Assembly (NCBI GenBank): GCA_031280075.1
Contig: JAITHG010000182.1
Span: forward strand, 1 to 5,023
Direction of reading: 5' to 3'
From: Eubacteriales Family XIII. Incertae Sedis bacterium
GTDB lineage: Bacteria; Bacillota_A; Clostridia; Peptostreptococcales; Anaerovoracaceae
DNA: 5,023 nt
Part shown: positions 1 to 5,023 of the stretch, in pieces
Layout of the letters: each line of letters begins with the position of its first letter
How positions within the stretch are numbered: the stretch's first letter is position 1
Notes under the pieces: model-generated
Told to the model about the DNA's origin: nothing
Databases searched by the model: none
The model's input: only the letters and a program-made list of their open reading frames with translations
Made by a program: the position numbers and the translations under genes

Positions 1-246
1 CGCCGTGCCGTCTGGCAGATGATCCGGGAGCTTGCGGAGGGGGGCATGACGGTGTTTCTGACCACGCAGTACATGGATGAGGCAGAACAGCTCGCAGACC
101 GGATCTCCATCCTGCACAGCGGCCGCATCGTCGCGGAAGGCAGCGCGGCGGAGATCAAGGCTCTCGCGGAGGGCGAGCATACGAGCCTGGAGGATGCCTT
201 CCTTGCTATCCTTGAAGAGCACGACGAGCGGGGGGCGGAGGCATGA
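1..246 (+). CDS. ABC transporter ATP-binding protein, DrrA type (3' end only)
   Basis: This is the last 81 residues of an ABC ATPase that enters from the left edge, in frame from base 1 to a TGA at 244-246. The Walker A, signature and Walker B motifs lie outside the window. The visible part starts just after where the D-loop should be, with a helix, then a beta strand (TVFL, residues 17-20) and the switch region TTQYMDEAEQLADRI (21-35). The usual switch histidine is Gln23. As I recall, Gln is normal at this site in the daunorubicin-resistance (DrrA) exporter subfamily and so is a marker of it rather than a defect. The segment GRIVAEG (41-47) and the C-terminal SLEDAFLAIL (62-71) are also typical of this subfamily. 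The protein would power export by the permease whose start codon overlaps its stop codon. The ABC call is firm; the exported substrate cannot be read from the sequence. Confidence 0.93.
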   Translation, partial: RRAVWQMIRELAEGGMTVFLTTQYMDEAEQLADRISILHSGRIVAEGSAAEIKALAEGEHTSLEDAFLAILEEHDERGAEA

Positions 247-1085
247 GCGGGCGCACAACGCATGGCGCGGGCACAGGCACAGGCACGGAATCGGGCACGC
301 GCGCGCACAGGAGCGCGGGCACAGTCCTGAAGCACTATGTCAGCGACAACTTGGTCATGGCGGGGCGGGTCTTGCGGCATACGACGCGCAGCATCGACAC
401 CGTTTTCACGGTCGTCCTCATGCCCATCCTCATGATGCTCGGGGCAGTCTTTGTGCTGGGCGGCGCGATGCAGACGGGAGAGGAACGCTATGTGGATTAT
501 ATCCTGCCCGGTGTCCTGATGATCGGGGTCATGAGCGGCATCGCCTACACGGCCTACCGTCTCAACGTCGATGTCACGCGCGGCATCTTCGAACGGTTTC
601 ATTCCATGCCGGTCGCGCGCGCGTCCGTGCTCGGCGGTCACGTGCTGACATCGCTCCTGTTCAATTTCATCTCGAGTGCGGCGATCCTGGTCGTAGGTCT
701 TCTCATCGGCTTCCGCCCGCAGGCGGGCGTGGGGCAATGGTTGCTCGCCGTGCTCGTCCTCTTTCTCTTCACGATGGCACTCACATGGATGGCGGCATTC
801 TTCGGACTTTTCTCGAAAAATGCGGAGACGGCCGGCATCTTCGTCTACTTCCTCATGGTGCTGGGCTTCGTCAGCTCGGGCTTCGCGCCCGTGGAGAGCA
901 TGACCCCCGCCCTGCGCGCCTTCGCAGCAGGGCAACCGATGACCCCCATCCTAGACTGCCTACGCGCCCTGCTGCTGGACAAGGATCCGGGCACCGCCCT
1001 CCCTGCAGCCATCCTATGGTGCGCCGGCATATGGCTGCTCTTCCGGCTCCTGAGCGTGTGGGCATATATAAGGAGACGTGGGTAG
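243..1085 (+). CDS. ABC-2 type transporter permease, DrrB-like
   Basis: A complete 280-residue membrane subunit, the normal size for DrrB/ABC-2 permeases. Residues 1-25 are a Gly/Thr/Arg-rich cytosolic tail. An amphipathic stretch follows (about 30-48), then roughly six hydrophobic segments: 50-76, 84-104, 133-156, 163-190, 196-214 and 252-275. The family signature is visible as GIFERFHSMPVAR (114-126), and the late extracytoplasmic loop as SSGFAPVESM with QPMTPILDCLRALL (211-244). The ATG at 243 shares the ATGA overlap with the upstream ATPase gene, which suggests translational coupling. The GGAGG at 237-241 is only one base from this ATG, so a G-rich run further upstream or coupling probably matters more. 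Starting at the next Met (residue 39) would cut into the conserved pre-TM1 region. It should pair with the upstream ATPase in an exporter of hydrophobic compounds; the substrate is unknown. Confidence 0.93.
   Translation: MSGRTTHGAGTGTGTESGTRAHRSAGTVLKHYVSDNLVMAGRVLRHTTRSIDTVFTVVLMPILMMLGAVFVLGGAMQTGEERYVDYILPGVLMIGVMSGIAYTAYRLNVDVTRGIFERFHSMPVARASVLGGHVLTSLLFNFISSAAILVVGLLIGFRPQAGVGQWLLAVLVLFLFTMALTWMAAFFGLFSKNAETAGIFVYFLMVLGFVSSGFAPVESMTPALRAFAAGQPMTPILDCLRALLLDKDPGTALPAAILWCAGIWLLFRLLSVWAYIRRRG
270..323 (+). repeat. GGCACA hexamer repeats in the 5' end of the permease gene
   Basis: Three tandem hexamers (GGCACA, GGCACA, GGCACG) run from 270 to 287, with further GGCAC copies at about 294 and 318. 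In frame they encode alternating Gly-Thr (GTGTGT, residues 10-15) and a second Gly-Thr near residue 25. The stretch is low-complexity and lies before the first membrane segment. Each unit is six bases, so gain or loss of a unit would leave the reading frame intact. Confidence 0.6.
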
Positions 1086-1110
1086 GGGAGGGGTTCCTTG
1101 CGAAGATAAG

Positions 1111-1141
1111 CGAACGGGGGCAGCTGTTTTGCCCCCGTTCG
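1111..1141. terminator. Probable bidirectional intrinsic terminator between convergent genes
   Basis: A perfect 11-bp stem, CGAACGGGGGC at 1111-1121 with GCCCCCGTTCG at 1131-1141, encloses a 9-base loop (AGCTGTTTT). It lies in the 69-base gap between the stop of the + strand permease (1085) and the stop of the - strand aminotransferase (1155), so it can serve both operons. Neither side has a clean run of T: the + strand continues ATTGATTGT and the - strand CTTATCTT. The tail is therefore weak, but the GC-rich stem and its placement support the call. Confidence 0.75.
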
Positions 1142-1154
1142 ATTGATTGTCGAT

Positions 1155-2456
1155 CTACTCTACTTTGTCCAGCACTTTGTCAAAGATGGCGAGGGCTTCC
1201 TTCATCTCTTCTTCCGTGATGGTGAGGGGCGGGGCGATCATGATGCCGTTCAGGTTGTTGTAGGTCGCAAAACCTTCCTTCTTCAGCATGCCGACGACCT
1301 TTGCCGCCTCTGCCGGGCTGAACGGCTCCTTGGTCTGCTTGTCCTTGACGAGCTCGACCTGCGCGAACAGTCCGATATGGCGCGCTTCGCCTACGCAGGG
1401 CTTGCGACCTTCCAGGCTGTCCAGGTATTCTGCGAGCACCTTCCCGACCTTCGCGACGTTGTCCGCAATGCCGAGGCGCTCGTACTCCGCGATGGCGGCG
1501 ACGGCGACGGCGCAGCCCATCGGGTGGGCGGAGTACGTCAGGCCGTTCCACATCTTGATTTCTTCGAAGTGCTCTGCGATCTCCTTCCGCACGATGACAC
1601 CGCCGAGCGGCACATAGCCGCAGGTCGAACCCTTCGCGAAGGTGATGATGTCGGGCGACATGTCGAACTGCTGGAAGGCAAACTTCGTGCCCGTGCGGTA
1701 GAACCCCGCCATGACCTCGTCGCAGACAAACACGATGCCGTGCTTCTCAGCGAGCTTCTTCGCGCCCGCGAGATAGCCCGCCGGCGGCACCAGCACGCCG
1801 TTTGAGCCGACGACCGTCTCCACGAAGATGGCGGCGATCAGGTGCCCGCCCTCGCGCGTGATCGCCTCTTCCAGCCGGTCGAGGTAGTAGGATGTGACAT
1901 CTGCCTCGTCCTTGAATGAGACCTGCGCAGGTGCGCGGTAGGGATAGGGCCCGTCAACGTGGAAGAAACCGGGCACGCCCGGCTCTGCGGCGAAGCGGCG
2001 CGGCTCGCCTGTGAGCTGGGACGCGCCGAACGACGAGCCGTGGTAGGAGTTGTACATCGAGAGCACCTTGTAGCGCCCTGTGTACTGCTTGGCGAGCTTG
2101 ATGGCGTTCTCGTTCGCTTCCGCGCCCGCGTTCGTGAAGAAGACCTTGCCCCCTTCAAAGGCGGGGCCCGCCATCTCGACGAGAGCCTTCGCCGCTGCCG
2201 AACGCACGTCCACGGAGTAGCCCGGTCCGATGAAGGGCAGGCGTTCCGCCTGCTCCTTGATCGCGTCGATCAGCGCACGGTTGCCGTGCCCGAGGTTCGA
2301 ATTGACGAGCTGGGCGCTCATGTCGCGGTACTTGTTCCCGTCCTCGTCCCAGAAGTAGATCCCTTCCGCCTTTGTGATGACGGCGGGGTCGAGCCCCTTC
2401 TGCGCCGACCAGGAGTGCAGGTTGTATTTCTTGCTGGTTGCCTTGATATCGCTCAT
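1155..2456 (-). CDS. Class III PLP aminotransferase, taurine/omega-amino acid type
   Basis: A complete 433-residue fold-type I aminotransferase that moves an amino group from an omega-amine to a 2-oxo acid through pyridoxal phosphate. Visible motifs in order: FWDEDGNKYRD (35-45) in the N-terminal domain; TNAGAEANENAIK (108-120), the cofactor phosphate loop; YHG (138-140), whose Tyr stacks on the ring; Glu213; FVCDEVMAGFYRTG (243-256) with Asp246 for the pyridine nitrogen; FAKG (273-276) with Lys275 as the Schiff-base lysine; LTYSAHP (306-312) with Thr307 for the phosphate from the other subunit. All catalytic residues are present. The ATG at 2456 has AAGGGGG (2464-2470) 7 bases before it. It follows the acylating dehydrogenase gene by 22 bases, so the two are co-transcribed. 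Paired with a SauS-type enzyme, taurine:pyruvate or taurine:2-oxoglutarate aminotransferase (Tpa/Toa) is the leading guess. Beta-alanine, GABA or another diamine-derived substrate remains possible. The family is certain, the substrate is not. Confidence 0.9.
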   Translation of the reverse strand: MSDIKATSKKYNLHSWSAQKGLDPAVITKAEGIYFWDEDGNKYRDMSAQLVNSNLGHGNRALIDAIKEQAERLPFIGPGYSVDVRSAAAKALVEMAGPAFEGGKVFFTNAGAEANENAIKLAKQYTGRYKVLSMYNSYHGSSFGASQLTGEPRRFAAEPGVPGFFHVDGPYPYRAPAQVSFKDEADVTSYYLDRLEEAITREGGHLIAAIFVETVVGSNGVLVPPAGYLAGAKKLAEKHGIVFVCDEVMAGFYRTGTKFAFQQFDMSPDIITFAKGSTCGYVPLGGVIVRKEIAEHFEEIKMWNGLTYSAHPMGCAVAVAAIAEYERLGIADNVAKVGKVLAEYLDSLEGRKPCVGEARHIGLFAQVELVKDKQTKEPFSPAEAAKVVGMLKKEGFATYNNLNGIMIAPPLTITEEEMKEALAIFDKVLDKVE

Positions 2457-2463
2457 GGTTGAT

Positions 2464-2470
2464 CCCCCTT
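2464..2470 (-). promoter_or_regulatory. Ribosome binding site of the aminotransferase gene
   Basis: Read on the - strand this is AAGGGGG, 7 bases before the ATG at 2456. It sits wholly within the 22-base gap after the TGA of the upstream gene. This gives the aminotransferase its own initiation signal within the operon and fixes its start. Confidence 0.7.
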
Positions 2471-2478
2471 CTGCCGCA

Positions 2479-3906
2479 TCAAGCGAAGCTCGCGCGGATC
2501 TTCTCGCTGAACAGTTCTTCGTCCGCTGGCTGCCAGGACGGAATCTCGCGGCTCACATACGTGAAGTTGAGCAAGTCCTTCCACGTCGCGTTGTGCGAGA
2601 TGGAGTTGCCCCCCCACGTGCCGCAGCCGAGCGTCATGGAGACCGGGTAGCCGCAGGTCCAGCTGCCGCTGTTCGTCAGCGACTGAGGCTGGTTGACGAC
2701 GATCTTGCAGACGGGGACGACCTCGCCCATCCGCTGCACGCGCGCATCGTCCTTCGTATGGACGGAACAGGAATGCCCCTTGCCTTGGTAGTCGAGGATG
2801 GACAGCATCTTCTGCACGGCATCGTCGAAATCCTTCGCCCTGCGCACGCCCGCGACCGGAGACAGCTTTTCGCCCGTGAGCGGGAACTCGTTGCCGTAGC
2901 CGCCGTTCTCCTCCACCATGAGGACCTTCGTGCCCTCGGGGACATCCACGCCTGCGAGCCGCGCGATCTCTGTAGCGGGCTGGGCGACGATGTGCCGGTT
3001 GAGGTTGTGGTTTGCGGGCGTCTCCGGCCAGATGCACTTCACGATCTTCCCCTTGTCGTCGCTGTCCTCCTTGATGAGCACGCAGCCCTTCTGCGCCATG
3101 GCAGCCGCCCACTTGTCGTAGACGGAATCGACGACGATGAGGTTGTTCTCCGTCGAGCAGGAAGTCGCGTTGTCGAAGGACTTGGAGCGCTGGATCATGT
3201 CTGCTACGCGATCCATCTCATCCGCCACCGTCTCGTCGACGATGCAGACGACATTGCCCGTGCCCACGCCGATGGCGGGGTTGCCCGAAGAATATGCCTG
3301 GCGCACCATGGGCGTCCCGCCCGTCGCCAGGATGAAGTCCACCTGCTTCATGAGCTGCTGGCTGGACTCGATGGAGACGTACTCCGGGGCGATCGCCTGC
3401 ACGAGATCCGCAGGCGCGCCGAACTTCTCGAGCACTTCGCGGATGAGGGCGGTGACCTCCCAGTTCGTCTTGCTCGCCTTCGGGTGCGGCGCCAGGATGA
3501 TGGCGTTGCGCGTCTTGACCGCCATGAGGCTCTTCACGACCGGGGTCGCCTCACCGTTCGTGACCGGCATGATCGCCCCGATGACACCGATGGGTCTGGC
3601 GTAGGTGTCGATGCCCGTCGCCTTGTCGCTGGCGACCAGCCCGATGGACTTCTCGCCCTTCATCTGCGCCCAGGTACCCTTGACCTTGCCGTACATCTTG
3701 AGCTGCTTGTCGCCCGCGATGCCCATGTTCGACTCCGCCACGAGCATCTCACCGAACTTCAGCGCCGTCTCCGGGACGGTCAGCCGATAGGCGATCGCCT
3801 CGCACAGCTCGTCCACCCGCTCCTGCGTGAAGCCCTCGGCGACAGCCTGCGCCGCCCTGCCTTTCGCGACGAGATCCGCAATGTACGCCTCATAGTTCAT
3901 TTCCAT
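2479..3906 (-). CDS. sauS: CoA-acylating aldehyde dehydrogenase, sulfoacetaldehyde dehydrogenase (SauS) type
   Basis: A complete 475-residue enzyme of the CoA-acylating aldehyde dehydrogenase group (EutE, PduP, AdhE N-domain, SauS). It should interconvert an aldehyde plus CoA and NAD(P)+ with an acyl-CoA, without net hydrolysis. The Rossmann region has PVTNG (114-118), ATGGTPMVRQAY (194-205) and GVGTGN (213-218). The catalytic cysteine is Cys250 in SFDNATSCSTEN (243-254), and GEKLSPV (345-351) matches the acylating-group counterpart of the ALDH glutamate motif. The C-terminal stretch with GCGTWGGNS (427-435) resembles SauS, which forms sulfoacetyl-CoA, more than EutE or AdhE. There is no fused alcohol dehydrogenase domain and no microcompartment targeting peptide. 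The ATG at 3906 is chosen over the ATG at 3900 because GGGAGG (3914-3919) is 7 bases upstream of it. It is the first gene of the operon, and the neighbouring aminotransferase would supply its aldehyde. Malonate or succinate semialdehyde are alternative substrates. The acylating class is near certain, the sulfoacetaldehyde assignment moderate. Confidence 0.85.
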   Translation of the reverse strand: MEMNYEAYIADLVAKGRAAQAVAEGFTQERVDELCEAIAYRLTVPETALKFGEMLVAESNMGIAGDKQLKMYGKVKGTWAQMKGEKSIGLVASDKATGIDTYARPIGVIGAIMPVTNGEATPVVKSLMAVKTRNAIILAPHPKASKTNWEVTALIREVLEKFGAPADLVQAIAPEYVSIESSQQLMKQVDFILATGGTPMVRQAYSSGNPAIGVGTGNVVCIVDETVADEMDRVADMIQRSKSFDNATSCSTENNLIVVDSVYDKWAAAMAQKGCVLIKEDSDDKGKIVKCIWPETPANHNLNRHIVAQPATEIARLAGVDVPEGTKVLMVEENGGYGNEFPLTGEKLSPVAGVRRAKDFDDAVQKMLSILDYQGKGHSCSVHTKDDARVQRMGEVVPVCKIVVNQPQSLTNSGSWTCGYPVSMTLGCGTWGGNSISHNATWKDLLNFTYVSREIPSWQPADEELFSEKIRASFA

Positions 3907-3910
3907 TTAG

Positions 3911-3919
3911 CATCCTCCC
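3911..3919 (-). promoter_or_regulatory. Ribosome binding site of the acylating dehydrogenase gene
   Basis: On the - strand this reads GGGAGGATG, with GGGAGG ending 7 bases before the ATG at 3906. The strength and spacing select that ATG over the in-frame ATG two codons later. The site follows directly after the second U tract of the leader. Confidence 0.75.
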
Positions 3920-3923
3920 TCAC

Positions 3924-3973
3924 AAAAAAAGACCAAAAACATACTGCCCGCCCATCCCGCATCGCATGGACGG
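3924..3973 (-). promoter_or_regulatory. Leader hairpin with two U tracts (possible attenuator)
   Basis: In the - strand transcript, CCGUCCAU (3973-3966) can pair with AUGGGCGG (3955-3948), giving 8 pairs including one G-U around a 10-base loop. Eight bases later comes U5 (3939-3935), then GGUC and U7 (3930-3924), just before the ribosome binding site. The order promoter, GC-rich hairpin, U-rich tracts, Shine-Dalgarno looks like a transcription attenuator or regulated leader. The 8-base gap between stem and first U tract is longer than in a canonical terminator, and I recognise no known riboswitch class. Confidence 0.4.
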
Positions 3974-3993
3974 AACCGGCGAACAATAAACTA

Positions 3994-4036
3994 CTCTTGA
4001 GACAACTATATCACGCTGCTTTGGCACTTTCAAGAG
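3994..4036. repeat. 7-bp inverted repeat flanking the operon promoter (candidate operator)
   Basis: CTCTTGA at 3994-4000 and TCAAGAG at 4030-4036 are exact reverse complements with centres 36 bases apart. One arm overlaps the -35 element and the other covers the expected transcription start. That placement suits a repressor or a looping dimer. A 7-bp match within a region of this size can arise by chance at an appreciable rate, so the functional reading is tentative. Confidence 0.35.
4005..4033 (-). promoter_or_regulatory. Housekeeping-sigma promoter of the dehydrogenase-aminotransferase operon
   Basis: On the - strand the -35 is TTGAAA (4033-4028) and the -10 is TATAGT (4010-4005), each one base from consensus, with an exact 17-base spacer. 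A TG one base before the -10 (TGATATAGT) makes an extended -10. Transcription should start near 3998, giving a leader of about 90 bases before the ATG at 3906. Its position directly upstream of the operon and the good fit make this the best promoter candidate in the window. Confidence 0.75.
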
Positions 4037-4117
4037 GGTGGAAGAGAGCCGAAAAACGCGCAATTTTCTTATTATTAGCTTCTGCCAAAGCGCTGCTTCA
4101 CCCGCCTGGCACCCCGC

Positions 4118-5023
4118 CTACTTCCAGCGCCGTTTCACCCGGAAAAACTCCTGGAGATAACCGCTGAAGGAGATCGGTGCCATGATCATCTGGTAGGTGA
4201 GCAGGAACACGACGAAGGCGAAGTAGTGCTTTCGGATCCGAAGCCCGAAATGGTTGAAGACGAAGCGCAGCTCCTTGATGAGCAGGATGGAGAACATGCC
4301 GTAGGTCAGCGGCAGCAGCAGCAGCGTGGCAGGGCCTACAAGGAGAGTCCACTGAAAGGCGATGGCGGCGACCAGCCCGGGGATCCAGAAGAGCAGGACG
4401 CTGAAATCGATGAGGAAGAGCAGGTAGTCGAGTGCGATGAGCGTCCGCGAATAGACAGTCGGGTACTTCCAGACCGGTCGCCGGCGCAGCCCTTCTAACA
4501 TCCCGCGCGCCCACCGCGCCCGCTGCCGCCGAAAGATTTTGAAGCTCGTCGGGACGGTCGTGAACGACACGGCGGTCGGCTCGTAATAGATGCTGTACCC
4601 TTTGGCGAGCATATCCCACGAGAGCACGATGTCCTCGCCGATGTGGTCGCCCCAGCCGCCCACTTCCCGCAGCGCCTGCATGCTGTAGATGCTGAACGCG
4701 CCCTGCGCGACGAGCGTGGATTGGAACAGCCCCTGCGAGCGCTTGATGCCCGCGATGGAAAGGAAGTAGTCCCACTCCTGCAGCTTGGTCAGGAAGTTTT
4801 CGCGCGAGTTGCGGACGAAGACCGCTCCCGCGACCGCCCCGACCTTCTTGCTCGCGCCCTCCTGCACGATGTGATTGACGATGATGGAGACTGCGTCCCG
4901 GTAGAGCAGGGTGTCCGCGTCGATCGTGATGACGTGCTCCGTCCGTGTGCGGGCGACCCCTGCGTTCAGCGCATGGAACTTGCCCTGCCGCGGCTCGAAC
5001 AGGTACTCGAGGTGCAGTTTCGG
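4118..5023 (-). CDS. Processive membrane glycosyltransferase, family 2 (N-terminus beyond the window)
   Basis: The open frame continues without a stop from the right edge to a TAG at 4118-4120. The visible part is 301 residues, and the GTG at 4867 is an internal Val rather than the start. Counting from the edge, GKFHALNAG (14-22) and DAD (35-37, nucleotide-sugar and metal binding) belong to the GT-A fold. GED (129-131) holds the catalytic base region, and QRARW (167-171) is the Q-x-x-R-W motif of processive synthases. Hydrophobic segments follow at about 188-225, 227-250 and 270-292, before a basic tail ending KRRWK. This order matches poly-N-acetylglucosamine synthase (PgaC/IcaA), hyaluronan synthase and related enzymes, which polymerise a sugar from a UDP donor at the inner membrane face and pass it across. 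The missing N-terminus should carry a membrane segment and the first Asp motif. The product sugar cannot be told. The gap to the next operon (3907-4117) holds that operon's promoter but no clear terminator for this gene. Confidence 0.9.
   Translation of the reverse strand, partial: PKLHLEYLFEPRQGKFHALNAGVARTRTEHVITIDADTLLYRDAVSIIVNHIVQEGASKKVGAVAGAVFVRNSRENFLTKLQEWDYFLSIAGIKRSQGLFQSTLVAQGAFSIYSMQALREVGGWGDHIGEDIVLSWDMLAKGYSIYYEPTAVSFTTVPTSFKIFRRQRARWARGMLEGLRRRPVWKYPTVYSRTLIALDYLLFLIDFSVLLFWIPGLVAAIAFQWTLLVGPATLLLLPLTYGMFSILLIKELRFVFNHFGLRIRKHYFAFVVFLLTYQMIMAPISFSGYLQEFFRVKRRWK

Noticed and set aside
77..1219. A 380-codon + strand frame overlapping both ABC genes
   Set aside because: It is out of frame with two recognised ABC subunits, is extremely rich in Arg/His/Ala/Gly, crosses the terminator hairpin and has no family motifs.
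1143..1805. A 220-codon + strand frame opposite the aminotransferase
   Set aside because: Antisense shadow of conserved PLP-enzyme codons; it starts right after the terminator hairpin without an RBS and shows no domain.
4021..4038. A sigma-54-like TGGCAC on the + strand at 4022
   Set aside because: The matching TTGC/TGC element at -12 is absent at the required spacing, and there is no + strand gene downstream.
2374..4167. A 597-codon open frame on the + strand opposite the acylating dehydrogenase gene
   Set aside because: It lies antisense to a gene with clear catalytic motifs and an RBS. Its product is a run of Arg, Asp, His, Leu and Ala with no recognisable domain, as expected from the complement of high-GC codons.
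4098..4775. A 225-codon - strand frame overlapping the glycosyltransferase
   Set aside because: Shifted frame of the glycosyltransferase, rich in Arg/His/Pro/Ala, with no membrane segments, whereas the true frame has DAD, GED and QRARW in order.
4118..4867. A 249-residue glycosyltransferase starting at the GTG at 4867
   Set aside because: The frame continues upstream to the window edge and encodes the conserved GKFHALNAG and DAD motifs, so this GTG is an internal valine.

Overview
The window is bacterial, visibly GC-rich and densely coded. It holds three blocks: the end of a + strand ABC exporter operon, a two-gene - strand metabolic operon, and the C-terminal part of a - strand membrane glycosyltransferase. 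Strong Shine-Dalgarno sequences (GGGAGG, AAGGGGG), a near-consensus housekeeping promoter and the protein repertoire suggest a GC-rich anaerobic or fermentative bacterium, perhaps a Selenomonas-like Negativicute or a high-GC gut actinobacterium. This placement is inference, and nothing in the window fixes the taxon.

Region 1 (1-1085, +): the last 81 residues of a DrrA-type ABC ATPase overlap by 4 bases (ATGA) a complete DrrB-type ABC-2 permease. Together they make a drug or lipid exporter of the daunorubicin-resistance type. A perfect 11-bp hairpin (1111-1141) lies between this operon and the convergent operon that follows.

Region 2 (1155-4036, -): an operon is read right to left. A strong extended -10 promoter (4005-4033) is flanked by a 7-bp inverted repeat. 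It is followed by a leader of about 90 nt with a hairpin and two U tracts. Next come a CoA-acylating aldehyde dehydrogenase of the sulfoacetaldehyde dehydrogenase (SauS) type and, 22 nt downstream, a class III PLP aminotransferase resembling taurine/omega-amino acid aminotransferases. The simplest joint reading is amine -> aldehyde -> acyl-CoA, with taurine -> sulfoacetaldehyde -> sulfoacetyl-CoA as the leading hypothesis. No CoA ligase, sulfonate transporter or desulfonating enzyme is visible in the window, so the end of the pathway and the substrate remain open.

Region 3 (4118-5023, -): the C-terminal 301 residues of a family 2 processive membrane glycosyltransferase (PgaC/IcaA/hyaluronan synthase-like), which runs off the right edge. 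It probably makes or extends a surface polysaccharide. There is no clear intrinsic terminator between it and the operon promoter.

No RNA gene, insertion sequence, CRISPR array or phage feature was found. The long extra reading frames opposite or across the real genes are high-GC shadows.
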